Notes under the pieces: generated by a model
Database searches by the model: none
What the model was told of the DNA's origin: nothing
Seen by the model: only the letters and a program-made list of their open reading frames with translations
In this document: piece after piece, positions 28,268-37,251 of the stretch
Numbering within the stretch: the first letter of the stretch is position 1
Layout of the letters: every line of letters begins with the position of its first letter
Translations under genes and position numbers: made by a program
Assembly: GCF_003074055.1 (NCBI RefSeq)
Contig: NZ_CP029043.1
Location: 5,200,501 to 5,264,500 of the forward strand
Direction: 5' to 3'
Source of the DNA: Streptomyces nigra
Lineage (GTDB): Bacteria; Actinomycetota; Actinomycetes; Streptomycetales; Streptomycetaceae
Length of the DNA: 64,000 nt

Positions 28268-29470
28268 TCACGGCTTCGCAACCCGCAGGAGTTCGTCCGG
28301 TGAGCCGGCTCCGCGGCCGGAGATCCTTCCGGAGACGGCCCGCGCCACCAGAGCCTTGGACACCTGTGCGGGCGTCGCCCGCCGATGGTCCGCCAGATAG
28401 AGCGCGGCGGCGCCCGCGACGTGCGGCGACGCCATCGACGTACCCGAGTAGGCAGCCTTCGCGGTGTCGCTCGCGTTCGACGCCGAGGTGATCGACACAC
28501 CGGGGGCGAACAGGTCCAGGGCGGGGCCGTGGTTGGAGAAGCCGGCCCGCCGGTCGGTGCGGTCGGTCGCGCCCACGGTGACGGCCTGGGAGACCCCGGC
28601 GGGGGAGTACAGCGCGGCGGGCTGTCCGGCGTTGCCCGCCGCGACCGTGTAGGTGACGCCGGACGCCACGGAGTTGCGTACGGCGGCGTCCAGTTGGCGG
28701 TTGCGGGAGCCGCCCAGACTGACGTTGGCGACGGCCGGCTTCTTCGCGTTCCGGGTCACCCAGTCGATGCCCGCGATGACGTCGGCGGTGCTGCCGCCGC
28801 CCGTGTCGTCCAGCACCCGGACCGCCACGACCTGCGCCTTCTTGGCGATGCCGTATGTGGTGCCCGCGACGGTGCCGGCGACGTGGGTGCCGTGGCCGTT
28901 GCCGTCGGCCGCCGTGCGGTCGTCGTCCACGAAGTCCCAGCCGTAGCGGGCGCGGCCGCCGAAGTCCCGGTGCGAGACGCGGACGCCGGTGTCGATGACG
29001 TACACGGTCACACCGGCCCCTGCCGAGCGCGGCCAGCTGTAGCTCCTGCTCAGTGGAAGATTGGCCTGATCGACGCGGTCGAGTCCCCAGGACGGTGGAT
29101 TCTTCTGCGTGTCCTCCAGTGTCACCCGGGTGTCCTGCGCGACCGAGGCGACCCGGGGGTCGGCCGCGAGCCGCCTGGCCTGTCTCGCGTCGGCGCGGAT
29201 GGCCCAGCCGTTGAGGACCGTGCCGTACGTATGGCTGATTTCGACCCCGTAGCGCGCGGCGAGGCTCCTTCCGGTCGGCGACAGGGCCGCCGTCCCCTGT
29301 CCGAGCGTCACCACGTAACTGCCGCCGACGGCGCCGGGCAGCCCGGCGCCCTGTATCCGCCCCTCCGGTGCGGCGTGCGCGGGCGCGGTGACGACCGAGA
29401 GCGCGGCGACACAGGTCACCGCGGTCAGGCCGGCCGCCCAGCGCAGACGCCGTGTGCGCGTCCGTGCCAT
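28268..29470 (-). CDS. Secreted subtilisin-family serine protease (S8, proteinase K-like)
   Basis: 400 residues from ATG at 29470 (GGAGGGG upstream). Signal peptide 1-34 ending in APAHA|AP, an I9-type propeptide (about 50-117, starting GGSYVVTLG), then a mature S8 domain with catalytic Asp160 (VIDTGV), His193 (NGHGTHVAGT) and Ser345 (GTSMASPHVAG). VSLGGSRN and AAGN (oxyanion Asn280) are present. The aqualysin/proteinase K layout predicts an extracellular endopeptidase. It lies between the glucan genes but is transcribed alone and ends in a strong hairpin. Confidence 0.94.
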   Translation of the reverse strand: MARTRTRRLRWAAGLTAVTCVAALSVVTAPAHAAPEGRIQGAGLPGAVGGSYVVTLGQGTAALSPTGRSLAARYGVEISHTYGTVLNGWAIRADARQARRLAADPRVASVAQDTRVTLEDTQKNPPSWGLDRVDQANLPLSRSYSWPRSAGAGVTVYVIDTGVRVSHRDFGGRARYGWDFVDDDRTAADGNGHGTHVAGTVAGTTYGIAKKAQVVAVRVLDDTGGGSTADVIAGIDWVTRNAKKPAVANVSLGGSRNRQLDAAVRNSVASGVTYTVAAGNAGQPAALYSPAGVSQAVTVGATDRTDRRAGFSNHGPALDLFAPGVSITSASNASDTAKAAYSGTSMASPHVAGAAALYLADHRRATPAQVSKALVARAVSGRISGRGAGSPDELLRVAKP

Positions 29471-29792
29471 GGTGTGGCTTCCCCTCCTCGACTCGGCGCA
29501 CGGCGGCCCTGAAGCACCCGGTGCACCCGGCGTGGGCCGGCGCGCCATCCGTCACCCTCTCCTGATGCGAGAAGCCGCCACAAGGACGCCTACGGGGGTG
29601 GAATCGGCCATATCCGCCATGACCGGATGCGTAAAGGTTGCGTCCACTTTCGGACGGACATCAGCCGTACGACGCGCCCCGGGTACGCAAAACGCACGCT
29701 GGTGACGAAGCCCCGCATACCGATACCGTCGGGGGCGTTGACGGGACCCACACCGCCGTGTGTCCCCTGCCACGTGCTGCCCGAGGTGGAAA
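29471..29792. other. Divergent region between protease and glgP
   Basis: 322 bases without a gene. For the protease (minus strand), TTTACG (complement 29630-29635), a 17-base spacer and TATGGC (complement 29607-29612) form a reasonable promoter. For glgP, TTGACG near 29740 is a possible -35 but no good -10 follows. No ORF here has coding character. Confidence 0.4.
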
Positions 29793-32411
29793 GTGAAGGC
29801 GATCCGTCGGTTCACCGTCCGTCCTGTCCTCCCCGAACCCCTGCGGCCCCTCAGCGATCTGGCGCGCAATCTGCGCTGGTCCTGGCACGCGCAGACCCGC
29901 GAACTCTTCCGCTCCGTCGACCCCGGGCGCTGGGCCGCCTCGGGCGACGACCCCGTACGCCTCCTGGGCAGCGTCCCGCCCGCGCGGCTCGCCGAGCTGG
30001 CCCAGGACGCGTCCTTCCTGGAGCGGCTGACCGCCGCCGCCCGCGACCTCGACGACTACGTCACCGGGGACCGCTGGTACCAGGTGCAGCCCGCCGGACT
30101 GCCCGCGGCGATCGCCTACTTCTCGCCCGAGTTCGGCATCACGGCCGCCCTGCCCCAGTACTCCGGCGGTCTCGGCATCCTCGCCGGCGACCATTTGAAG
30201 GCCGCGAGTGACCTCGGCGTCCCCCTGATCGGCGTCGGCCTGCTCTACCGGCACGGCTACTTCCGCCAGACCCTGTCCCGGGACGGCTGGCAGCAGGAGC
30301 ACTACCCGGTCCTGGACCCCAACGAGCTGCCGCTCGCCCTGCTCGAGGAGGCCGACGGCACCCCCGCCCGGCTCCGCCTGGCCCTGCCCGGCGGACGGTC
30401 GCTGCACGCCCGGATCTGGCTGGCCCAGGTCGGCCGGGTCCCGCTGCTGCTGCTCGACTCCGACGTCGAGGAGAACGACCTCGGCGAACGCGGCGTCACC
30501 GACCGGCTCTACGGCGGCGGCAGCGAGCACCGGCTGCTCCAGGAGATGCTCCTCGGCATAGGAGGGGTGCGGGCCGTGCGGACGTACTGCCGGCTCACCG
30601 GCCACCCGGCGCCCGAGGTCTTCCACACCAACGAGGGCCACGCCGGCTTCCTCGGCCTGGAGCGCATCGCCGAACTGTGCGAGCGGGACCTCGACTTCGA
30701 CGCCGCGCTGGAGGCCGTCCGGGCCGGCACGGTGTTCACCACGCACACCCCCGTCCCGGCCGGCATCGACCGGTTCGACCGCGAACTGGTCGCCCGGCAC
30801 TTCGGGCCCGACGCCGAACTGCCCGGCATCGAGGTGGGGCGCGTCCTCCAGCTCGGCATGGAGACCTACCCCGGCGGCGAACCCAACCTGTTCAACATGG
30901 CCGTGATGGGCCTGCGCCTCGGTCAGCGCGCCAACGGCGTGTCCCTGCTGCACGGCAACGTCAGCCGCGAGATGTTCTCCGGGCTGTGGCCGGGCTTCGA
31001 CGCCGACGAGGTGCCGATCACCTCCGTCACCAACGGTGTGCACGCCCCGACCTGGGTCGCGCCCGAGGTGTTCCGCCTCGGCGCGGACCGGATCGGCGCC
31101 CGGCGCATGGAGGACGCGCTGACCGTCGGCGGCTCCGACCGCTGGGACGCCGTCGCCGACATCCCCGACCAGGAGGTCTGGGAGCTGCGCCGGGTGCTGC
31201 GCGAACAGCTCGTCCAGGAGGTGCGCGAGCGGCTGCGGGCCTCCTGGCGGCAGCGGGGCGCCGGGACCGCCGAACTGGGCTGGGTCGACGGCGTCCTCGA
31301 CCCCGACGTCCTCACCATCGGCTTCGCCCGCCGCGTCCCCTCGTACAAGCGGCTGACGCTGATGCTGCGGGACCCCGACCGGCTGATGAGCCTGCTGCTG
31401 CACCCGGAGCGGCCCGTCCAGATCGTGGTCGCCGGCAAGGCGCACCCGGCGGACGACGGCGGCAAACGCCTCGTGCAGGAACTCGTCCGCTTCGCCGACG
31501 ACCCCCGGGTGCGCCACCGCATCGTCTTCCTGCCCGACTACGGCATGGCGATGGCCAAGAAGCTCTACCCCGGCTGCGACATCTGGCTGAACAACCCGCT
31601 GCGGCCCCTGGAGGCGTGCGGCACCTCGGGGATGAAGGCCGCGCTCAACGGCTGCCTCAACCTGTCCGTCCTGGACGGCTGGTGGGACGAGTGGTTCCAG
31701 CCCGACTTCGGCTGGTCGATCCCCACGGCCGACGGCACCGGCACCGATCCCGACCGCCGGGACGACATAGAGGCCGCGGCGCTGTACGACCTGCTGGAGC
31801 AGCGGATCACCCCCCGCTTCTACGAGCGCGGGCGGGACGGTCTGCCGGACCGCTGGATCGAGATGGTCCGCCGGACCCTGACCCTGCTCGGCCCGAAGGT
31901 GCTGGCGGGCCGCATGGTCCGCGAGTACGTCGACCGCCTCTACACCCCGGCCGCGCACGCCCACCGCGCGATGGCCCCGGACGCGGCGCGTGAACTGGCC
32001 GGCTGGAAGGCCCGGGTGCGCTCGGCGTGGCACGCCGTCACCGTCGACCACGTCGAGACGTCGGCCGCGGCACCCACCGCGGAACTCGGCTCGACGCTGA
32101 GCCTGCGCGTACGCGTCGGCCTCGGCGAGCTGGGCCCGGAGGACGTCGAGGTGCAGGCCGTCTCGGGCCGGGTCGACGGCGAGGACCGGATCGCGGACGC
32201 CGCCACGGTGCCGCTGAAACCGGTGGGCAGCCCCGACACGGACGGCCGCTGGGTCTACGAGGGCCCGCTCTCCCTGGACCGCACCGGCCCCTACGGCTAC
32301 ACGGTCCGCATCCTCCCGTCCCACCGCCTCCTCGCCTCCAGCGCCGAACTCGGCCTCCTGGCGGTGCCCTCCGAGGAGACGGGAGAGGGCGGCGGGGTGC
32401 TGCTGCGCTGA
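29793..32411 (+). CDS. glgP: Glycogen/alpha-glucan phosphorylase (GT35)
   Basis: 872 residues from GTG at 29793, GAGGTGGAA just upstream, giving MKAIRRFTVRP, the family N terminus. Releases glucose 1-phosphate from alpha-glucan. Features: DUF3417-type N-terminal region (LSDLARNLRWSW), catalytic domain with YFSPEFGI, QYSGGLGILAGDHLK, HTNEGHAGFL, FARRVPSYKR, and the PLP-lysine region EACGTSGMKAALNG. This is the long actinobacterial GlgP type with an extra C-terminal beta domain (about 760-860). It lies beside the glgE operon but is on the opposite strand, so synthesis and breakdown are separately controlled. May act on maltodextrin produced by GlgE. Confidence 0.95.
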   Translation: MKAIRRFTVRPVLPEPLRPLSDLARNLRWSWHAQTRELFRSVDPGRWAASGDDPVRLLGSVPPARLAELAQDASFLERLTAAARDLDDYVTGDRWYQVQPAGLPAAIAYFSPEFGITAALPQYSGGLGILAGDHLKAASDLGVPLIGVGLLYRHGYFRQTLSRDGWQQEHYPVLDPNELPLALLEEADGTPARLRLALPGGRSLHARIWLAQVGRVPLLLLDSDVEENDLGERGVTDRLYGGGSEHRLLQEMLLGIGGVRAVRTYCRLTGHPAPEVFHTNEGHAGFLGLERIAELCERDLDFDAALEAVRAGTVFTTHTPVPAGIDRFDRELVARHFGPDAELPGIEVGRVLQLGMETYPGGEPNLFNMAVMGLRLGQRANGVSLLHGNVSREMFSGLWPGFDADEVPITSVTNGVHAPTWVAPEVFRLGADRIGARRMEDALTVGGSDRWDAVADIPDQEVWELRRVLREQLVQEVRERLRASWRQRGAGTAELGWVDGVLDPDVLTIGFARRVPSYKRLTLMLRDPDRLMSLLLHPERPVQIVVAGKAHPADDGGKRLVQELVRFADDPRVRHRIVFLPDYGMAMAKKLYPGCDIWLNNPLRPLEACGTSGMKAALNGCLNLSVLDGWWDEWFQPDFGWSIPTADGTGTDPDRRDDIEAAALYDLLEQRITPRFYERGRDGLPDRWIEMVRRTLTLLGPKVLAGRMVREYVDRLYTPAAHAHRAMAPDAARELAGWKARVRSAWHAVTVDHVETSAAAPTAELGSTLSLRVRVGLGELGPEDVEVQAVSGRVDGEDRIADAATVPLKPVGSPDTDGRWVYEGPLSLDRTGPYGYTVRILPSHRLLASSAELGLLAVPSEETGEGGGVLLR

Positions 32412-32417
32412 GCGTGC

Positions 32418-32441
32418 GCCCGGCCGGTCCTCCGGCCGGGC
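32418..32441. terminator. Bidirectional terminator between glgP and DUF1990 gene
   Basis: GCCCGGCCGG (32418-32427), TCCT loop, CCGGCCGGGC (32432-32441), between convergent genes. Confidence 0.85.
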
Positions 32442-32442
32442 G

Positions 32443-32952
32443 TCAGTACTCGGACTCCGGCGCGCTCAGCTTGCGCAGGACTGTGCCGCAGCGGCGGGCG
32501 TAGGCGTGTTGGAGGCCTCGGGTGGCCGGGCCGGCCGCGCGGGAGTACCACTTGGCGGGGCGGCTGAAGGCGTTCACGGAGAGCCAGACCGTGCCGTCGC
32601 CGGTGCGTTCCACGACGAAGGCCTCCTCGCCGCACTCGGGGTGGCCGGCGAGGGTGCCGTAGGCCCAGCCGGTCCTGCGGTACTCCTCGACGGTCCACAC
32701 GACCCGGCATGGGGCCTTGATCATGCCGGCGAGGGTGACCGTGACGTCGACGTCGGTGGCCGCGCGGTCGGCCGAGGCGTCGATGCCGACGCCCATCGCG
32801 CGGTGCATCTCCCAGGTCATCACCGCCTCGGCGGCTCTGCGGAAGACGTCCTCGCCCTCGCCGATGCGGGTGCGCACATGGAGGGGGTGGAAGCCGGGCG
32901 GGCAGAAGCCGGTCTCCCGGGTCGCGCCGACGTCGTCGTACGTGAAGGACAT
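32443..32952 (-). CDS. DUF1990-family protein
   Basis: 169 residues from ATG at 32952 (MSFTYDDVGATRE); a TTG three codons upstream is the alternative. The FTYDDVGATR start, FPPGFHPLHV-like segment and the C-terminal TVWLSVNAFSRPAKWYSRAAGPATRGLQ ending in YARRC are those of DUF1990 proteins, small START-like/lipocalin-like soluble proteins of unknown role found mainly in actinobacteria and plants. No signal peptide or metal motif. Its stop lies two bases from the glgP terminator hairpin. Function cannot be assigned. Confidence 0.85.
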   Translation of the reverse strand: MSFTYDDVGATRETGFCPPGFHPLHVRTRIGEGEDVFRRAAEAVMTWEMHRAMGVGIDASADRAATDVDVTVTLAGMIKAPCRVVWTVEEYRRTGWAYGTLAGHPECGEEAFVVERTGDGTVWLSVNAFSRPAKWYSRAAGPATRGLQHAYARRCGTVLRKLSAPESEY

Positions 32953-32966
32953 GGGTCCCAAGAGTA

Positions 32967-33005
32967 GGGCGGCACCCGGGGACGCGGTCGTCCCGGGTGC
33001 CGCCC
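32967..33005 (-). terminator. Terminator after first M4 metalloprotease
   Basis: GGGCGGCACCCGGG (32967-32980) and CCCGGGTGCCGCCC (32992-33005), 14 perfect pairs, between the metalloprotease stop and the start of the DUF1990 gene. Confidence 0.85.
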
Positions 33006-33022
33006 GCCGGTTCGGGACCGGG

Positions 33023-34681
33023 TCAGCTCACGTTGACCGCGGCCCAGGCGGCGGCCACCGCCTTGTACTCGGTGCTGGTGGAGCCGTACAGGGCCGACGC
33101 GGCGTTCAGGGTCGCCGTGCGGGCACCCGCGTAGTTCGTCGTCGACGTCATGTACGACGTCAGCGCCTTGTACCAGATCTGGACGGCCTTGGCCCGGCCG
33201 ATGCCGGTGAGCGTCGAGCCGTCGGAGGTCGGGGAGTTGTAGCTCACCCCGTTGATCGTCCGGGCGCCGCTGCCCTCCGCGAGGAGGAAGAAGAAGTGGT
33301 TCGCGGGGCCCGACGAGTAGTGGACGTCGAGGTTCTTCAGGCTCGACGACCAGTTGTCGGCGGAGGCGCCGTCCTTGCTGGGCTTGTCCATGTACCGCAG
33401 CGGCGTGCCGTCGCCGTTGATGTCGATCTTCTCGCCGATGAGGTAGTCGCCGGCGTCGGAGGAGTTCGCCGCGTAGAACTCGACAGCCGTGCCGAGGATG
33501 TCCGAGGTGGCCTCGTTCAGGCCGCCGGACTCGCCCGAGTAGTTCAGGCCCGCGGTGTTGGAGGTGACGCCGTGGGTCATCTCGTGGCCGGCCACGTCCA
33601 GCGAGGTCAGCGGGTGGGTGTTGCCCGTGCCGTCGCCGTACGTCATGCAGAAGCAGCTGTCCGACCAGAACGCGTTGACGTAGGCGTTCCCGTAGTGGAC
33701 GCGGGAGTAGGCGGCCTTGCCGTCGTTCTTGATGCCGTTGCGGCCGAAGGTGTTCTTGTAGAAGTCCCAGGTGACCTGGGCGCCGTACGCGGCGTCCACG
33801 GCGGCCGTCTGGTCGCTGGTGGAGCTGGAGGCGCTGCCGGTGCCCCAGGCGTCGTCGGCGTCGGTGAACAGGGTGCCCGCGGAGGAGCTGGTGCTGCGCG
33901 CCTTGTTGTACGTCTTGTGACCGCCGCGCCCGGTGTCGTACAGCTGGTACGTCGAACCGGACTTGGTGGTGCCGAGGGTGACGCTGCCCGAGTACAGGCT
34001 CTTGCCGCTGCCGGTCTCGATGCCCTGGAACTCGTAGAGCTTCGCGCCGGTCGCGGCGTCGGTGATGACGTGCAGCTCGTTCGGGGTGCCGTCGTCCTGG
34101 AGGCCGCCGACGACGGTCTCGTAGGCGAGGGTCGGCCTGCCGCTCGCGGCCCAGATCACCTTGCGCGGCGCGCGGTCGGCCTCGGTCTTCTCGGCGCCGG
34201 CCGCCTCGGCCCGCTTCAGGGCCTGGCTCTCGGCCTTCGCGGCGCTGATCGCCGGCTTGAGGGAGGAGACCTCGATGGCGGCCTTCGTCGCCTTGGTGAC
34301 GCCCTTGCGCGCGCCGGACGCCGACTCGTGGACGACCAGGTCGCCGCCGAGGACGGGGAGCCCGGCGTAGGTGCGCTCGTAGCGGGTGTGCACGGAGCCG
34401 TCGGCGTCCTTGACGACGTCTCTGACGACCAGCTTCTCCTGGGCGCCGAGGCCGAGGTCCTCGGCGGTGCCGGCGGCCTCGGCCTGCTGGTCCTGGATCA
34501 GGGCGGTGCGCGTGGCGGGCGCCAGGGAGACCGGGGCGGCGAGCGGGGCGGCCTCGGCGCCGGGGGCGGGGGCCGCGGACGACGTCCCGGTGGTCAGGGC
34601 GGTGGTGAGGAGTGCCCCGGCCGCGACGGCGGTCGATATGGCCAGGGTGGTGCGCTTGCGACGCGCGTAGAGGGGGGTCAC
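33023..34681 (-). CDS. Secreted thermolysin-like neutral zinc metalloprotease (M4)
   Basis: 552 residues from GTG at 34681, AAGGAG five bases upstream. Signal peptide about 1-37 (TTGTSSAA|AP), FTP/PepSY propeptide (about 60-200), mature M4 domain from about 215. Zinc site HEMTH (His366, Glu367, His370) and third ligand Glu390 in GGLNEATSD; catalytic His in VHYSSGPANHFFFLLAEG. SDSCFCMTYGDG forms a likely disulfide. Extracellular protein degradation during development or nutrient release. Paralogue of the next gene upstream, about 70 % alike by eye across the catalytic domain, but lacking the C-terminal P domain. Confidence 0.95.
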   Translation of the reverse strand: MTPLYARRKRTTLAISTAVAAGALLTTALTTGTSSAAPAPGAEAAPLAAPVSLAPATRTALIQDQQAEAAGTAEDLGLGAQEKLVVRDVVKDADGSVHTRYERTYAGLPVLGGDLVVHESASGARKGVTKATKAAIEVSSLKPAISAAKAESQALKRAEAAGAEKTEADRAPRKVIWAASGRPTLAYETVVGGLQDDGTPNELHVITDAATGAKLYEFQGIETGSGKSLYSGSVTLGTTKSGSTYQLYDTGRGGHKTYNKARSTSSSAGTLFTDADDAWGTGSASSSTSDQTAAVDAAYGAQVTWDFYKNTFGRNGIKNDGKAAYSRVHYGNAYVNAFWSDSCFCMTYGDGTGNTHPLTSLDVAGHEMTHGVTSNTAGLNYSGESGGLNEATSDILGTAVEFYAANSSDAGDYLIGEKIDINGDGTPLRYMDKPSKDGASADNWSSSLKNLDVHYSSGPANHFFFLLAEGSGARTINGVSYNSPTSDGSTLTGIGRAKAVQIWYKALTSYMTSTTNYAGARTATLNAASALYGSTSTEYKAVAAAWAAVNVS

Positions 34682-34795
34682 ACGGGCTCCTTCGTGGGGG
34701 AGAACGGGAGTTCGGTGCGGCGGGTGGTGGAAGCGTGGCACCTAAGTCGCGTACATGTCAGGACCCCGCGATGATGTTGACCTGATCTTGACTGT

Positions 34796-34812
34796 CCGGA
34801 AAATGTTTCCGG
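34796..34812. promoter_or_regulatory. Inverted repeat upstream of first M4 protease
   Basis: CCGGAAA (34796-34802) ATG TTTCCGG (34806-34812), a 17-bp operator-like dyad about 115 bases upstream of the protease start. Direct repeats TTGACctgatcTTGAC lie next to it near 34777-34793. Regulator unknown. Confidence 0.35.
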
Positions 34813-34818
34813 TATGTG

Positions 34819-34867
34819 AACGGGCGCCGTCCCGGCGGGAGTCGAACCCACCGGGACGGCGCCCCGC
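34819..34867 (-). terminator. Long-stem terminator after second M4 protease; loop mimics a tRNA T-arm
   Basis: GGGCGCCGTCCCGG (34822-34835) pairs with CCGGGACGGCGCCC (34851-34864); inside, the minus strand reads GGTGGGTTCGACTCCCGCC, continuing the stem to ~18 pairs with a TTCGACT loop. Confidence 0.8.
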
Positions 34868-34893
34868 ACTCGGAAGCGCCGCGTGCGTGCGGC

Positions 34894-36942
34894 CTACGGG
34901 AAGGTCAGCTTCCAGCTGTTGATGTAGCCGGTGTCGAGCGACGCGTTGTCCTGGACCCGCAGTTGCCAGACACCGTTGGCGGCCTCGGAGGACGCGTTCA
35001 CGGTGTACGTGGTGTCGATGTTGTCCGCGCTGCCGCCGGTGCCGTAGCCCTTGAGGACGTAGACACTCCCGTCGGGGGCGAGCAGGTCGACCTTCAGGTC
35101 ACCGATGTAGGTGTGGACGATGTTCACGCCGACCTGGAGGTTGGACGGCGCGTTGCCGGTGCGCCCCGACACGGTGATCGACGAGGTGACGGCCGAGCCA
35201 CGGTCCGGGATGGAGACGTCGGCCGTGTTCTCGAAGACGGTGCCGCCGCCGCCCCCGCCGTCGGAGCGCGTGCCCACGTTGACACCCGCCCAGGCGTCCT
35301 GGACGGCCTTGTACTCGGCGCTGGTGGTGCCGTAGAGCTCACCGGTCGCGGCCAGGGTGCCGGTGCGGGCGGCCGCGTAGTTGGTGTTCGAGGTGAACTT
35401 CGTGGTCAGCGCGCGGAACCAGATCTTCTCCGCCTTGGCGCGGCCGATGCCGGTGACCGGAAGACCGTCCGAGGTGGGCGAGTTGTAGGTGACACCGTTG
35501 ATCGTCTTGGTGCCGCTGCCCTCGCTCAGCAGGTAGAAGAAGTGGTTCGCCGGACCGGACGAGTAGTGCACGTCGATCGAGCCGATGCCCGAGTACCAGG
35601 CGTCCTTGGACGCGCCGTCCTTGCTCGGCTTGTCCATGTAGCGCAGCGGCGAGCCGTCGCCGTTGATGTCGATCTCCTCGCCGATGAGGTAGTCGCCCAC
35701 GTCGGAGGAGTTGTTCGCGTAGAACTCCACGGTCGAGCCGAAGATGTCGGACGTCGCCTCGTTGAGGCCGCCGGACTCGCCGCTGTAGACGAGGCCCGCG
35801 GTGTTGGAGGTGACGCCGTGGGTCATCTCGTGGCCGGCCACGTCGATCGACGTCAGCGGGTGGGTGTTCCCCGAGCCGTCGCCGTACGTCATGCAGAAGC
35901 AGCTGTCGGACCAGAACGCGTTCACGTAGTTGTTGCCGTAGTGGACGCGGGAGTAGGCGCCGACGCCGTCGCCCCGGATGCCGCTGCGGCCGTGCACGTT
36001 CTTGTAGTAGTCCCACGTCAGCGCGGCGCCGTAGTGCGCGTCGGCGCCCGCGGTCTCCGCGTTGGACGGCGAGCCGTTGCCCCACACGTCGTCGGCGCCG
36101 GAGAAGAGCGTCCCGGTGCCCGAGGTGCCGCGGTTGAGGTTGTACGTCTTGTGGTTGCCGCGCGCGCCGTCGGTCAGGTTGTACGTCGACCCCGACTGCG
36201 TGGTGCCGAGCGTCACCGTGCCGCTGTACATCGTGTTGCCGGTGCCGGTCTCGATGCCCTGGTACTCGTAGAGCTTCGCGCCGGTCGCCGCGTCGGTGAT
36301 GACGTGCAGCTCGTTGGGCGTGCCGTCGTCCTGGAGGCCGCCGACGACGGTCTCGTAGGCGAGGGTGGGCTTGCCCTGCGCGGCCCAGATCACCTTGCGG
36401 GGCGCCTTGTCGACGTCCGCGCTCCGGGCGTCGTCGGCCTTCGCCGCGGCCAGCGCCTGCTTCTCCGCCTTCGCGGCGGGGACGGCGGCGGCCGTCGTCG
36501 CCGGCTCGATGGCGGCCTTCGTCGCCTTCACGACGTCCTTGGTGGCGCCGGACTTCGCGGTCTCCACCACCAGGTCGCCGCCGAGGACGGGCAGGCCGTC
36601 GTAGGTGCGCTCGTAGCGGGTGTGGACCGTGCCGTCGCCGTCCTTGACGACGTCACGGACGACCAGCTTCTCCTTGGCGCCGAGGCCCAGGTCCTTCGCG
36701 GTGTCCGCCTTGGTGGCGTTGGCCTCGCGTATCAGCTCGGCGCGCTGGGCGGGGGTGAGCTTGACCGACTCGGCGCCCGGGAGCACCTGGCCGGCGGTCT
36801 GCGGGGCCCGGGGCGGGGCCGCGGTCGCGGCGCCCGTCTGGACGGCTGCCGCGACGAGCGCGGCGACGCCGACGAGGGCCACGGCGGCGGCCCGGCGGCG
36901 GGGGGTGTGGGGGGTGCGTCTGTGGGAGGACCTGTCTCTCAA
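34894..36942 (-). CDS. Secreted M4 zinc metalloprotease with C-terminal P/homoB domain
   Basis: 682 residues. AAGGAG (36949-36954) is six bases from TTG at 36942, preferred over GTG at 36945 (spacing three). Signal peptide about 1-42, propeptide to about 215, M4 domain with HEMTH (His371, Glu372, His375), third ligand Glu395 and VHYSSGPANHFFYLLSEG. A GGGGGG linker (about 560) leads to a P-domain (ADVSIPDRGSAVTSSI ... YINSWKLTF), a beta-sandwich found on secreted proteases. Tandem paralogue of the downstream protease, whose catalytic region it closely matches; both end in their own terminators. Duplication followed by loss or gain of the P domain is likely. Confidence 0.95.
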   Translation of the reverse strand: MRDRSSHRRTPHTPRRRAAAVALVGVAALVAAAVQTGAATAAPPRAPQTAGQVLPGAESVKLTPAQRAELIREANATKADTAKDLGLGAKEKLVVRDVVKDGDGTVHTRYERTYDGLPVLGGDLVVETAKSGATKDVVKATKAAIEPATTAAAVPAAKAEKQALAAAKADDARSADVDKAPRKVIWAAQGKPTLAYETVVGGLQDDGTPNELHVITDAATGAKLYEYQGIETGTGNTMYSGTVTLGTTQSGSTYNLTDGARGNHKTYNLNRGTSGTGTLFSGADDVWGNGSPSNAETAGADAHYGAALTWDYYKNVHGRSGIRGDGVGAYSRVHYGNNYVNAFWSDSCFCMTYGDGSGNTHPLTSIDVAGHEMTHGVTSNTAGLVYSGESGGLNEATSDIFGSTVEFYANNSSDVGDYLIGEEIDINGDGSPLRYMDKPSKDGASKDAWYSGIGSIDVHYSSGPANHFFYLLSEGSGTKTINGVTYNSPTSDGLPVTGIGRAKAEKIWFRALTTKFTSNTNYAAARTGTLAATGELYGTTSAEYKAVQDAWAGVNVGTRSDGGGGGGTVFENTADVSIPDRGSAVTSSITVSGRTGNAPSNLQVGVNIVHTYIGDLKVDLLAPDGSVYVLKGYGTGGSADNIDTTYTVNASSEAANGVWQLRVQDNASLDTGYINSWKLTFP

Positions 36943-37251
36943 CACTGACTCCTTCTGCGCGGCCGCGGATCACACGGCCAGGGGAGACCGGCCGGCGGGT
37001 GGGCCGTCCGGGCAGATCGGGGTGGTACGCAGAACGACGTGCGCGTGCGGAGTGCGGCCGCGGCCACCGCCGTGCGGCGGTGCTGTGGGGTTGCTGTGTC
37101 GCGGCCGTGGGAAGAGTGGCAGGTGATTGCGGTTTCTGTCAGGGGCGCGTCAGGAACTTGGCCGGAAATCGTTCGTTGTCCGGGAGTTCACGTTCGATAA
37201 ACGGACCGGACGCCTCGGGCGCCCCGGAGGTTTCGGGACGCCCTGACCGCC
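36943..37251. other. Control region of second M4 protease and 3' end of nadE
   Basis: About 309 bases without a gene. A hairpin GGGCGCCCCG (37217-37226) / CGGGACGCCC (37234-37243), one mismatch, probably terminates... the upstream-strand nadE does not end here, so it lies downstream of nadE on the minus strand and serves as its terminator. Promoter elements for the protease should lie at 36960-37180; none is convincing. Confidence 0.35.
37217..37243 (-). terminator. Probable nadE terminator
   Basis: GGGCGCCCCG (37217-37226) and CGGGACGCCC (37234-37243), nine of ten pairs, starting nine bases after the nadE stop. Confidence 0.65.

Noticed and set aside
34836-34850. tRNA gene or attachment-site remnant
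   Set aside because: Only a T-arm-like loop is present, with no anticodon or D arm and no CCA; it is the tip of a terminator. Kept only as a low-interest finding.
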